Source: Pyrus communis
Taxonomy: Eukaryota; Streptophyta; Magnoliopsida; Rosales; Rosaceae
DNA: 64,000 nucleotides
NCBI RefSeq assembly: GCF_963583255.1
Contig: NC_084803.1
Span: 5,576,121-5,640,120 of the forward strand
Direction: 5' to 3'
Both the position numbers and the translations under genes were made by a program. Under the pieces are notes generated by a model that did not search any database, was not told where the DNA came from, and saw nothing but the letters and a program-made list of their open reading frames with translations. Shown in pieces: positions 11,536 through 22,663 of this stretch (position 1 is the stretch's first letter; each line of letters starts with the position of its first letter).

Positions 11536-14500
11536 TTCATTACAAAGGGTTTTGTCCCCTTTCCCACCACCTCCTTATTCTGACAAGGTCTTGGCCACCA
11601 TTTTTATAAGCTTCCCAACCAACTTTGATATATTTTATTAATTAATTAAACTTCCATTCAACAAGTAGTAACTGTACAAATACACAGGACAGGTTATTTA
11701 TAGACACCAGCAGAAGGAGCTGCTAAAGACAACTGTTTATTTAGCTATGGAGTGGGGTTTTGATGTTCATAAGATAAGATTTGTAACGTCTGGCAGTCAT
11801 GGCTCGTTCAGTGAGTAATGGATTTTTAGTATTATTCTGGGTTGCACGATATCACTATTTTAAGATAGACTAAGGAAATAAGAAGCATTTGAATTCAAGA
11901 CGTAATGAGTAGAAGAACAAACCCTATCCATCATCGCAATTCAAACACAATGACTTGCAACTATTGAAACTACACAGACTAAAGTGAAAATTCACCCAAC
12001 TATAAGAATCAAAATCGCCCGTGCAACCAAATAACAAGACAGCAAAAATTGAACACATGATCTAAGGCGAAAAATAAAGTGTTGTTAACCACTGCGAATT
12101 GCTTGAATACGAAACAACTGATTAGATCTTGGTTAGAGTTCAATCATGTTTGGAAAGTGACACATTGACAATGAGTTGCGTACATGCACATAGCTTGGGT
12201 CTGAAAGCAGTGTGTAGATGCAGAGGACTTTGTAGAGAGAGAGAGAAAGAGAGAGAGGGCACATGTAAGTGTATTGTGTGATGGAGGAGTTGGGAGACAT
12301 TGAAATTGGGATTCAGGGCCAGCTCTTTTTTCAAACCAATGGGAAACAATTTGGACGTTATCAATTTATCACATCGACCGCCCCGCACCCTCACCTGCGC
12401 TTCACGTTTCCTATTCCTAAACCTTTTATCAAATTTTATGCTACATGGCAGAAACCCAATTGCCCACCTTGGCAACGGCACCTTCACTTAACTTCCGGGT
12501 AAAAAAGATAAAGTTGGAAAACTGTAACTTATAACACACGTCAGAATATCACCCTTTGAAATTTAACAAAATCATCACTATTATTTTCTCCTCTACATTG
12601 CTGCTGTGCCATTATAGAGTATACGAAAAATCCCGAAAATTCTACTATGCTGCAATGTATGACATGCATGAGCGAGTATGCATCGGTGCATAATGGAAAT
12701 TTCTGTGGTAGCCATGGGGAAGGTAAACAAAATATTTGCGGGAGAATTTAAAAAATTATAGCAACGAGTCAGAGAATTCATTTCTCGCAGCTACTGTGCT
12801 ACATCTTCAGGATACAAAACTGTTCAGAATTTAACTCCAATGGATGATGAAAAGGACTTGCCGGTAGCAGAGGTGATGAGACTGATCCATTGGCCTCTAT
12901 CTTCCAACTTCTTCAATCTCTTATCGAGGCACGCTGAGACCTAGTTCTGAATGTATTAAAGAAGTAGAAAAATAAGTACAACGTGTTAGAATCAACTGAC
13001 AATAGGACGTCTTACTAAAAACGACTTAAACGAGTAAACTGCCTCCCTATCAAACAACAATATTCTGCAGAACAAAGTAAATCAGACATTTAAACAGTAT
13101 TACTACATGAAGTGCGAAACGTTCAGTAGTTGCAAACTACGATTAGAAGTTGGTAAATCAACCTATTTTGATAAGTGAAATATCTTATTAGGAAGGGCAG
13201 TCAGTAATAATAATAAAAACAAACACCCATGCTTCTGTTTACCACTGTCTGCATATATAGAAAAACTGTGTAAAGGTTAAGAATCAAGTGTTGGAGACCC
13301 AAAGAATGAAGGGTAATTCACTCAGAAAACAATATTATTGTTTTCACATCTATCTTCAGCCTTAACAAAGAGGATGGCGCCTCCCACATCCTGACTATTG
13401 ACGTCAGAATTGGAAAAACACAATCTTCATCTGATGGCTTATACCCAGAACAGAATTAGGTTTTCAGGATTGTGATTAGAGAAAAAGCCAGCGACAGTAG
13501 ACATCTAGAAGTTATTTATAGTGCATGATTAAATAAACCCTTACATATCACCAGGTATTCCAGCATGGAATCGTAATTTTTACTATCACTATCATATACA
13601 ATCCACGAAACGAATATGACTCATTTAGACTGATAATGTTCAAGCATTCATCAAACCTAAATAGACAATATAAAACAGCTTAGATGTTAGCACTGAACAA
13701 AATGGTTAAAGTGACGACCGTGTCTACGTTTGTAAGGACTTAAATGACTGGAAAACAAATTGAAGCTCAAACTCCAACCATGACTTCACATACCCCTTTT
13801 TTTTTTTAAACTATAAAGATTATGGCATTAGTTTCTCAAAATACATCAGATGGACAAAATTCTTCTTGAAAGTTTATCCTATTATTTGGTATGGGGTGTG
13901 CAATTTGGCTCCAGGCTTCCATGCATGAAACTTTTGATGAAATCTTTCTTCCCATCCATAGAAGTTTAAAAGTCACTGGCTTTATCTAATAAAGGAAAAC
14001 AAAAAAGCAATCAAGTTTCAACACCATTGGCAGCATGCAACACCTACCATCCCCAATCTAGGTGCCATTGCTAAAATTTGAATCTTACCTAAAGCTAAAG
14101 TATTATCACAGGTAGCACATAACAATAGACAAATTCAGAATTGTGACATGTTGTATGTCAAACAGCGCCTCCAAAAGTCAGTGAGAGCTGGTTTTTCTTG
14201 AGCAGTACGAATACTCTACCAGTTTTGGATGTTATTTACACACAATTTTCAAACTAGGTGGTCCAAACATGCTTCTGTAAACTTAATTATCAGACCAAAA
14301 ATATGGCTAGATAAATCACAATAAAAAAAGAACTCAAGTTTGCACAATCTGAGTAAGAAGCTAATAAAGACATAAAGGTTCAGACTGATCTACATGAATA
14401 CCAATTTTCTACCTATTCGTTTCACAGATTTTGCAACGACGAGTAAACAAATTGAGCATTATAAACACAGAAATGAAGATCAATACAAATTCAGGATTCA

Positions 14501-14566
14501 AATTTTAGCTAACTATAGAGTAAAAAAGTTGCTTACAGAGATAATAAATACAATACATTGGAGAAA
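11536..14566. other. Unassigned region 3' of the NFD6-like gene
   Basis: No convincing coding exon. A GA-rich run (12231-12258) and a 115-codon frame on the minus strand (12140-12487) have no recognisable family. Because NFD6-like genes can have spliced 3' UTRs, part of this may be transcribed on the minus strand; the sequence alone does not show it. Confidence 0.4.
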
Positions 14567-15003
14567 TCAAACTCCTGGGTTTGCACCGAGCATACCCTGA
14601 GACAACGACCTCGAGCTCCTAGAGTCAATGCCAAGGCACGACGTCAGCCGAGCTGAAGACACCGCCGTGTGAAATGGAAGCAGAGATTGTAGACAACCCA
14701 ACTGCGGAATCGGCCTGAAATTCAAAAATATCGAAAAAAAGAGTCAAGAGCTTTGCTGATTTGAGGAAAAACCCAATTGAGAAAACGACCTGAAATCCAA
14801 AAATTCGACAATAACCAATTGAAAATTTCCCAAAAGACTGAGAATTTTACAGGTTTGAAGGGCTTTGCGTACCTTGAGAGATTGATTGAAGGGCGGGTTG
14901 AGGGGAGAGAAGACATGGGAGTGGCCTTGAACGCCGGTTTGTTGACGGCAGATTTGAGAAGAGAGAAAGCCGGCTTCGAGAAAGATCTGCAGCGAGAGGC
15001 CAT
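14567..15003 (-). CDS. NFD6: NUCLEAR FUSION DEFECTIVE 6-like small mitochondrial protein
   Basis: Exons on the minus strand are 15003-14873 and 14714-14567. Donor is AAG|GTACGC, acceptor TTTCAG|GCC, and the split codon is AG|G (Arg44). The product is 92 aa. The N terminus (MASRCRSFSKPAFSLLKS) is rich in Ser and Arg and lacks acidic residues, like a mitochondrial presequence. Exon 2 carries the family core, PQLGCLQSLLPFHTAVSS then ARLTSCLGIDSRSSRSLSQG. The Arabidopsis founder, NFD6, is needed for polar nuclear fusion in the embryo sac; the molecular function is not known. Family members often have alternative 3' exons and spliced 3' UTRs, so the transcript may run further into 12.1-14.5 kb, which I could not establish. 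Overlapping frames on both strands here are shadows. Confidence 0.82.
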
Positions 15004-15056
15004 TGGAGCGCTGGGCGGAGAAATAGCGGAGTTAGGGTTTTGGGGTTAACACTCAC

Positions 15057-16304
15057 AGCAGTTGGAAGTTGGAACTTGGAGAGACAGGGACTCTAGTGGG
15101 GTTTTTGCATTTTTGGAAAAATTACCAAAAGGTCATGGAGAATATTATTATTTCACTTAGCCAGTGTTGGGTGAGAAATTATATTTTCTTTTCCCATAGG
15201 CCATAAGCGATTAACTAAAATAATAATAAAATTGTGAGTTACGTCAGTTGGGTAAGACAATGTACTAAATTTTTCTGAACCCAAGTTTTTATTTTTGTTT
15301 CCGAAGGTTAGGTTTAGAATTCTGTTTTGTCAAAAGTACGGGAAGAAAAAAATTTGTCGTAGTTAAAGCCAATCGGTCACATAATAATTAACAAGAGATT
15401 TGTATTGTTGGTATTACAAAAACAGTAGCTTAATAGATTGAAAACATTCACTTCTAGTCCCTGGAAATGTATATTCTTGCGTTAGTTTTCTCTTCTCGTA
15501 TCGCTTGTATCAAACAAACTTCAACGAAAAACTTCAAGTACTGTTCACTTTATCGAAAAACCACATTTTTACCCTAAAAAGTCAATCATGATACTATTCA
15601 CTTTACCCTTTATTTTGTCCTTATCGTTAAAACTCAAAATTTTCAAACATTTTTCATTAGTTTTCTTGGGGTGTTATGGAAGGGAAAATATTGGATTAAT
15701 GTTTCCTTTTAACAATAAAGTGTACTGGGCTCACCTTCTTTCCCCAAACAAAAAGAAGATCGTTGTAATTACTTTCATCACATGACGCTTTTGAATGGTG
15801 AAATTGGAAGCTGCAAATATTAGATTGTTGTACACCATTGAAAACTTCAAGCTGAATTCTTCACAAGCAATTACGAACAGTAGATTCATTACCCAAATCG
15901 ACGAGTTTCCGTGTACACAATTCATGCCACATTTCGGCAGTCAAGAGAATGAATGATATTAATAGACCTAAAAATTTTACAATTTGTTAGCAATACATGC
16001 CAATCAGAATACAAGTTACACGTCCACCTTTCCTTCCTATCTTACCTCCGTCGGGGATGGAGAGGGGTTAGGTCTACCGGGAACTTAATGGAATCCGACT
16101 AGAAAACTAACGACCTTCCTTTGGATAAACACTAGGGAGAATTGAATCACGTCTGGCCACTGCTTGCAACGTGATGTCAACCACCGTCACCTTGATTTAC
16201 ATTTAAGGGCCCCAATTAGAGAAGCAATAAAGAAGAAGAAAAAGCTACCCACGAATACGAGAGAGACATGAAGATGGAGGAAGCCTTTGCTTTCTACGGC
16301 ACTA
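15057..16304. other. Intergenic between NFD6-like and PTH2 genes
   Basis: Contains the dispersed repeat at 15554 and otherwise AT-rich DNA. The last few hundred bases before 16305 probably include the PTH2 3' UTR. Confidence 0.45.
15554..15666. repeat. Dispersed repeat, copy 2
   Basis: Direct-orientation match to 1381-1497 (shared CATGATACTATTCACTTTAC and TATTTTGTCCTTATCGTTAA). Lies between the NFD6-like gene and the PTH2 gene. The family is unidentified. Confidence 0.6.
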
Positions 16305-19011
16305 TCATAGAAGAGCCTGTTTCCCTGTCACTGAATCTACTGATTCTTTTGGTCCTGCGCAAAAACTGAGTAATGAGAAGACTCGCTGTTCTTCGGTTAT
16401 ACATTTAGTTATGGGTAATGTAGAAAGCCTAAATAATCACTAGACAGCCATGTGGTAATGTCAGATTTTTCTGTACTCTAAAATCTGAAACATATTTCCA
16501 AGTGTGAGATGCATACCAGGTCCAATGGCAAGAACTGTCTTCGATCCACTCACAACCTGGGAAAAATAAAGTGAAAGTCAAGATCTCAACTACACTCTTA
16601 TTCCCGTGCCAAAAGAAAAGCTATAATCGTATCTTTTCTGTTCAAGATTAAATCTGAAACGACCTAGCAACTTAATAGTACTTGAACTTCCGCAAGTAAA
16701 TTCATATTCATTGGCAGCTAACCACATATGTCGAAAATCCAACACTCCTCACAAATAAGCAGTTCTCGTACTAGTTGCAGACTTCAGAGTAATTTTGTAC
16801 TTGCATGATTACAATATCTTACCTGTGTTCGCCCTGCATCAGCAACGACAAAAGTTGGAATGCCAATGTTCTCAGCTGCTTCCTTCAGCTTATTCCTGAT
16901 TTAGAAAATTCAAAATTATAACAATAAAGAGTAAAATCTTAGCCCCACAATTCATCCCAATAGAATCGTATTTATTTATGTTATTTAGGAGTCAGAAGTT
17001 CAGAACAACATCACCGACTTACATTTCTTGTTGATTCTTGCATGCAACCACTATTTTGGGTTGCCCGTGTTGCTCCCACTGTCTCAAAAGGGATCTGTGG
17101 CTGCAGTGAATATATACTGTTTTAGCGTTGATATAATGAAACTTGTAAATAAGTATATGACTCGTGAGAGGATCCACTGAATCAGCAGAAACCACTCATA
17201 ATCACCTTTGCATCAGTTCTGCATACGCGCCAGTGGCAGCATCTGCAAGTTTGTGAAAGAAATATTCATTAAATGGTTCAGCAAAAGGTTTCGAAGAATA
17301 AGGTGTTGAGGTTGGGAGAGGGAATCTCTCACAGAAATCAATATTAGATGCAATGAATTAAACATATGTAGAGTAGAGAATCTAAGGTACTTACGAGCAC
17401 ACTGAGATGCAATTTTACCCGTTGTCATCTTTAGGTCTCGTCTAACTACCAGTACCTGTCATGAGCAGTTCAGCACTTGAAATCAGAGAATACATCAACA
17501 ACCAAAATAAGAAACCTATTAAGCAAAGGAACTAAAATCAGATCTTTATTCATTACTAATCTGATAATAGTACTATGAAGTTAACAACCTCTATGAGATA
17601 CCGGTATGGCTATTCATTGACATTGGTAGAAAGAAAACCTGAAAAAAAACAAATGCGACATTCAACAGTTCCCCAAAACATGGGATAGTAGCTTTCTTTA
17701 TTATTTTTAACTTTTCATATTTTAAAAACAAAAAAATCGGACATTTTTCTTTGTGTGTACAAAAGAGGCCAAAGGAGGAGGCAGAGGTTCAGACTCTGGC
17801 CTTAGTTGAAGGGCCAAATGCTCTCTACCACTGGAGCCACGCCACGTAAAACTCAAACGGTCTCGATAGAGGTATCAGTCTTAAATTTTTTTTACAAAAT
17901 ATCATTAGGGAAAGTTGCTCCCAAATTCATGAGTTCCACTTTGTTATTGTTGCATCTCATTATCGATGCCACTAAATAACCTTACTCATCGACACACAAT
18001 GACATGATGAGATTTAAAGAGCATACTTATTTGTCTGTTGTCTATATCGCCCTGGCCAACGAGATTCCAATATAATTAAACAAATTCATTCTTCAAGTTT
18101 TCTCAATGATAAAAAAACCAGATACGATCATACAAATGAACTTTACCCTCTATAATTAGGCCTATGCATAGTCGGACATGTTAACAAATATTAAGAATGC
18201 AATTACGCAATAAACCAACAATAACACTATTCCACGCAACGATTATTCAAAAGCGAAGAAGCCAATAGCATAACAACTCAATAGGATTAAGAACATGAGG
18301 CTCCAAAGACAAACCATTTTAAGTTCTTCACCACCACTGACATTACTTGTGACCAAACTCCGCTGTTGGAGCTGGCCTACCGAAGCATTGTTCTTCTTCG
18401 ATCGACCCTTACCGGGCTGTGATAAATCCAGCAACAATCCAAGAATGAAGCCAATGACAACTCCTGGAATGAAGTTCTCTGGCTTAAAGCTCACTGCCAA
18501 CCATTCTCTTTCTTGCTTCTGTGGCTGCATTCAGTAACACCCATGACAGTAAAATCGATACCAATTCCGGAAGTTAGCAAATTAGGATAAGAAGACGAAC
18601 TATATAATTGAAATTCTCCTAATTTTGTTACTTGGGTCATAATAACTAGAACAAATTCTCACTCAACCAAGCTTATAAATTTATAATACAACAACATGGT
18701 CTCTTTCAAACTTTCTGATTGACCCATATGAAAAAAGATGCAATATTTTCTATTTGGCAGCTGGGAAATCCGTGTGTTTTCCATTTTCCCGGAAAATCAG
18801 AAAATTTGGAACCGAAAACGAGAGAAGGAGAAGTAACAAGTAGTACCTTGTTTGGATGCTGAGAAGCGTTTCGAAACATGGGTTTTGTTGAGTTGAGAGC
18901 AACGAAGACGAAGAGTAAACTGCTCAGTGCTCTGAGAGAAGCAGAGAGATTTTTGGTGGGCTTGTAAGCCGGAGGATGAGGGTAAGGTAAAGGTAAGGCG
19001 AGGGATGTCAT
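16305..19011 (-). CDS. PTH2: Peptidyl-tRNA hydrolase 2 (PTH2/Bit1 type) with N-terminal membrane anchor
   Basis: Hydrolyses the ester bond of peptidyl-tRNA released from stalled ribosomes, recycling the tRNA. Eight exons on the minus strand: 19011-18847, 18524-18315, 17455-17395, 17242-17206, 17100-17023, 16895-16823, 16556-16517, 16354-16305. All introns are GT-AG, phases agree, and the product is 237 aa. The PTH2 domain spans about residues 123-237. It shows the signatures VLVVRRDLKMTTGKIASQCA, HAATGAYAEL, GQPKIVVACKNQQEM, IPTFVVADAGRTQ and VLAIGPG. The Lys of GKIASQ and the Asp of VADAGRTQ are the conserved active-site residues of the family. The first 120 residues hold two hydrophobic stretches (about 28-40 and 73-89, the second GVVIGFILGLLLDL). 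This resembles the anchored animal PTRH2 more than the short soluble archaeal form, so membrane attachment is inferred. Exon 2 uses a weak GTTTGT donor. The start is the first in-frame Met. Confidence 0.93.
17757..17856 (-). repeat. Possible tRNA-derived SINE in PTH2 intron 2
   Basis: Read on the minus strand, a box-A-like TGGCTCCAGTGGTAGAG lies about 35 bases before a box-B-like GTCTGAACC, the spacing of an RNA polymerase III promoter. It sits inside the intron between exons 2 and 3 of the PTH2 gene. No clear 3' tail or target duplication was found, so this is a tentative call. Confidence 0.35.
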
Positions 19012-19100
19012 AGGGTTAACTCCTTTTACCGTTTTCTTTTGATCTTGACGAATTCAGCAAAAGTGGGTCCCTTTCGTGCCAACAAAGCAGTTTTTTTAGA

Positions 19101-19559
19101 GATATTTGTTGATTTGCTCTGTGAACTTGTATACAGCTATCAATTTCTCATTTGAACTTTAATTTTATCCGATTACCTTCTTGAACTTTTTTAATTAGCC
19201 AATTTCTATCTTGAGCTTTAATTTTAATCAATTACCCCTGAACAGTCAATTCCCCCTTAGCGTTAGATTTTAAAAACTTTCATTCAATTTTTCATCCATC
19301 CATTTTTTTCATTCTTTTTGCCCTCATATAGTTGCTTCCGTGATCAAGATGGCTGGAAAATTGGATGAATTTTTTTATAATTTAATGTCAGGGGGAAATT
19401 GGTTACTTATAAAAGTTTAGGAGGATAATCGGCTAAAATTAAAGTTCAATGGGGAAATTGTCTAATTATAAAAGTTCAAGAGGGTAATCAACTAAAATTA
19501 AAGTTCAGGGAGAAATTGGTAGCTCCATACAAGTTCAGGAGGCAAATCGACAAATGTCA
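19101..19559. repeat. Fold-back repeat beside the PTH2 gene
   Basis: The left end GATATTTGTTGATTTGC pairs with the right end GCAAATCGACAAATGTC. Both arms contain tandem units of about 45 bases built around GAACTTTAATTTTA and CTTCTTGAACTTTT. It starts about 90 bases upstream of the PTH2 start codon. Non-coding. Confidence 0.6.
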
Positions 19560-19622
19560 TTTTTGTTAACAGAATAGTAAGAGTAGACGGTAGAGACTCT
19601 AGAGAAATAAATTGAATTTAAA

Positions 19623-19846
19623 GAATGAGGATCCTCTCAGAATCCTCTTTGTAAGGATCTTAGGGATCCTCAAATTGTGTCCATTTATCGTATATCATGT
19701 GATCATAAATCATTTTAAAATACTTTTATTTAAAATTAAATATGAAAAATACCTGACGAAAACTAGCCGCACGATGTACGATGAATGAACACGATTTGAA
19801 AATCCCTAGGATCCTCACAAAGAGGATTCGGAGAGGATCCTCATTC
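19623..19846. mobile_element. Mutator-like MITE with 9-bp target duplication
   Basis: Ends GAATGAGGATCCTCTC and GAGAGGATCCTCATTC are inverted repeats, and the pairing continues inward through AATCCTCTTTGT. The flanks GAATTTAAA (19614-19622) and GAACTTAAA (19847-19855) form a 9-base duplication with one mismatch. Confidence 0.75.
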
Positions 19847-19855
19847 GAACTTAAA

Positions 19856-20648
19856 AGGTTAATGAGAACGAATTTGAGTTTCAAGAGTATTAGATGTAAT
19901 TAAAGTCTTAGTGGTTGAAAGGTGTTGAACCCTTGTATGATAGTGTAAGTTTAAACTCTGTCGATGACTAATCTAATATCTAATATAACAAAATCTATTA
20001 TTTGACAAAAAAAAAAAAAAACAGATCTTTTTTGTTTCTTTAGGGCCTCAATTGTTCAAACTCACAAAACCTTATGGGGGTAGGCACAATAACCAACATG
20101 TGAGCCTTGGTCACCACACATACATTGTCACACAGTTTTAACTGAGTGACCTAACTCATATGCGTTTGTAACATATAATGTTAATAATCTATTATTATTA
20201 TAATATGTTGTGTGTACCCTAGGGGACACCCGAGGCTTGTTCAAACAAAAAAAAATGGACAGAAGTGGTGAAATATGTGCGTTTCCATGCGGGGAACGCA
20301 AGAATCGTCCATAGAGAAAGGATATACAAAGGGTTGGTAAGAATTTAGAGTTATATAGGCTCACTTTTTTTGGTACTAGCTAATGCATTACAGAAAATAA
20401 ATAGTCTTGGAGACCAATTTGCAAGTGCAGAAAACAAATGGTTGCCCTATAACGTGGCTCGAGAGTCTACCATCACAATCCAATTCCCTACCCTCCCGCT
20501 ATCCCTCACGTACTCCTCCATCTCACACAAAGAATCCCACCATTCCCACATAACAAACAGTTCTTTCCTATTTCTCACATTTTTTGTTCTCCCAACAATA
20601 CAATCACATTTCCGACTGCCACCCTAACTGCATGCCGTAACTGCCCTA
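19856..20648. promoter_or_regulatory. Upstream region and leader of the SWIM-RING gene
   Basis: No gene. A TATATAGG motif lies near 20353 and a C/T/A-rich leader runs from about 20460 to 20640. The former would imply a 5' UTR of about 270 bases; not proven. Confidence 0.4.
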
Positions 20649-21395
20649 ATGGAGTCCGTCGCCTCCAACTCCTCCCCAGAAAACCACCGCCCGGCCCAGC
20701 GGCCACGAACACGTATCATACCCACGCAACCCTTCGCCGACCGCATTCTCCGAGCCCTACACCACAACCTCCGACTCCTTCAACACCGCGAATCCAACTT
20801 CTTTGTGTTAGGTGCCACGGGGAATGTGTACACTGTCTCCTTATCCGCCACCCCTTCATGCACGTGCCCCGACCGTACAACCCCATGCAAGCACATCCTC
20901 TTCGTGTTCCTTCGAGTGTTGGGTCTCCCCCTCGATGACGCATGTCTGAGGAGGAAGACGCTGCGGCCGTGCCAGGTCAGCCGCCTCTTAGGGCTGCCTA
21001 CGCTGCCGGAATCACTGGCTGCTTTCAGCCTTCGAGAGAGGTTTCATCAGCTGTTTTTTCAGGGATCTTCGTCGACAACAACAAGGCCACGCCATGACCT
21101 GGAGATTGAAGAGGGGAGGAGCTGCCCTATTTGTTTGGAGGAGATGGTGGGAAGGGATGAGAGAGTGGTGGCTTGCGGGACGTGCAGAAACCCTATTCAC
21201 GAAGAGTGTTTGATGAAGTGGAAGCGGAGCAGCGGGAGAAGGTCGGCGAATTGTGTGATTTGTAGGGCAAGGTGGAAGGATATTAATAGGATTATGCAAC
21301 AGGATAAGTACTTGAATTTGGCTGCTTATTATGCTACTAATCATCATCAAGATGACATTGATAATGTTGATGAGGGTCTATATGGTAATCGTTGA
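20649..21395 (+). CDS. SWIM and RING zinc-finger protein, probable E3 ubiquitin ligase
   Basis: Intronless 248-aa protein. A SWIM zinc finger lies at residues 71-82 with ligands C71, C73, C80, H82 (CTCPDRTTPCKH). A RING-type finger lies at residues 159-205 with ligands C159, C162, C176, C179, H184, C187, C202, C205. The third and fourth ligands are both Cys, which gives C4HC3-like spacing. The WK pair after C187 fits the E2-binding face of RING ligases. The same domain order is found in the ZSWIM2-like family, where SWIM mediates protein contacts and RING recruits E2. Plant homologues are often labelled as MAPKKK1 or Zswim2-like proteins, but no kinase domain is present. The substrate is unknown. 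The start lies in a CT/CA-rich leader and is the first Met of the frame. The first half of the gene is C-rich. Confidence 0.88.
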   Translation: MESVASNSSPENHRPAQRPRTRIIPTQPFADRILRALHHNLRLLQHRESNFFVLGATGNVYTVSLSATPSCTCPDRTTPCKHILFVFLRVLGLPLDDACLRRKTLRPCQVSRLLGLPTLPESLAAFSLRERFHQLFFQGSSSTTTRPRHDLEIEEGRSCPICLEEMVGRDERVVACGTCRNPIHEECLMKWKRSSGRRSANCVICRARWKDINRIMQQDKYLNLAAYYATNHHQDDIDNVDEGLYGNR

Positions 21396-22512
21396 TCGAT
21401 CCAAATAGTCTCTCTAATGTAATTTAAACTAAATTGTTAGAAGGGATGATTTATAATTGTAAATAGATTGACAAATTGGTCAGTGGAAACTTGAAAATTA
21501 ACAAAAATCTCAAAGAGATGGCCCAAGGGTTTACTATTAATTAATCAAACAAATATTGTCTTCAATTTGTATATTATTGTCTACATATCTGGCATAATAA
21601 GTATCGGATTTTATCACAAAAAGATAAGTGTTAAAATAACAAAAATTACAAGTCTTTTGAAAGGAAATGACAAAATAAGTGCTTTTTGCATAAAATTGAT
21701 GAAACTATGGTATTGCTTAATGAAAGAGATGGATGCTGACCAATTCATGCACATTCTAATGTGAAAGAAAATATGTCGTGTCACTTAGTATACAGACTCA
21801 TTACGCCTTATAGAAAAAGAAATGTATATTCGATGGCATGGCATAATCTCTCATTGTATTGTGGAATGGATTGACATGTCTTGAATTGTTGATTAAGCAA
21901 GAAATTAACTATACATTCAGCTGTGGCAGGTTTAGTCAAATATAATGATCAATTGTTTGACAAGAAACAGAATTAAGTGGATAAGCTTCTTAATTCCAGT
22001 TAAGCATCTGCCAATCACAACTTCACACTACAAATCAAGAAATAGATCAGCATTATCAATGTCGACTAAAGTCACTTTGAACAAGACCCAAGTTTTATTT
22101 TTGTTTCACATTTGATTTACGTTGTTTTTTAATTGGTTGCTCGTGATTGGATGGAAATTTCAGGTGTTTTCGTCACCTTCTTTTAAGCCCTTAGTCATAA
22201 TAATAAATAATAATGACAATAACAAAAGAGAAGTTCGCTATGATCATTGCGCAGTCAAAATAGAATACCGTCTCATATTATACCGAATGTGCAAAAGGAA
22301 GATTTGTCGACCATCAACAAAACATAGTCAATTTTTACATTTAATTTTATCCATTAATAATATTTAGATTGGATAAATAAAAAAGAAATGAGATAAATAA
22401 ATAAACACGAGTGCGTAAAAAGCGTGGGAAAATCAGTTTCCAAATAAGAAAATATTACGGTTAAAATGTGGTCAACTGTCACATAGGTAGTACATATCTC
22501 TCAAAATTTTAG
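21396..22512. other. Intergenic between SWIM-RING and RCC1 genes
   Basis: AT-rich, short incidental frames only. The last part is the RCC1-gene promoter. Confidence 0.5.
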
Positions 22513-22520
22513 CATATAAG
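22513..22520 (+). promoter_or_regulatory. Probable TATA box of the RCC1-family gene
   Basis: CATATAAG lies 144 bases before the start codon at 22664. With a usual 25-32-base distance the transcript would start near 22545. This argues that the reading frame open upstream of 22664 is 5' UTR rather than coding. Confidence 0.5.
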
Positions 22521-22663
22521 GGGTAACTCTCATTGGCATTTTGTCAGACATCTGGTCAGCAGGGTCATTGCACAGAGAAATTCCAGCTGAAGAAAAAGAC
22601 CTCTGCTTTTTTCATCGGCATTTTCTCAAACACCTTATCTTCTGGGTCTCTCCAGCTCCAAAA

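Noticed and set aside
12140..12487. 115-codon minus-strand frame as a gene
   Set aside because: No recognisable family and skewed composition from a GA/CT run; could at most be part of a UTR or non-coding transcript.
22541..22663. Upstream extension of the RCC1 protein (41 residues)
   Set aside because: It would start at about the expected transcription start below the TATA-like box; the RCC1 repeats begin just after the Met at 22664.
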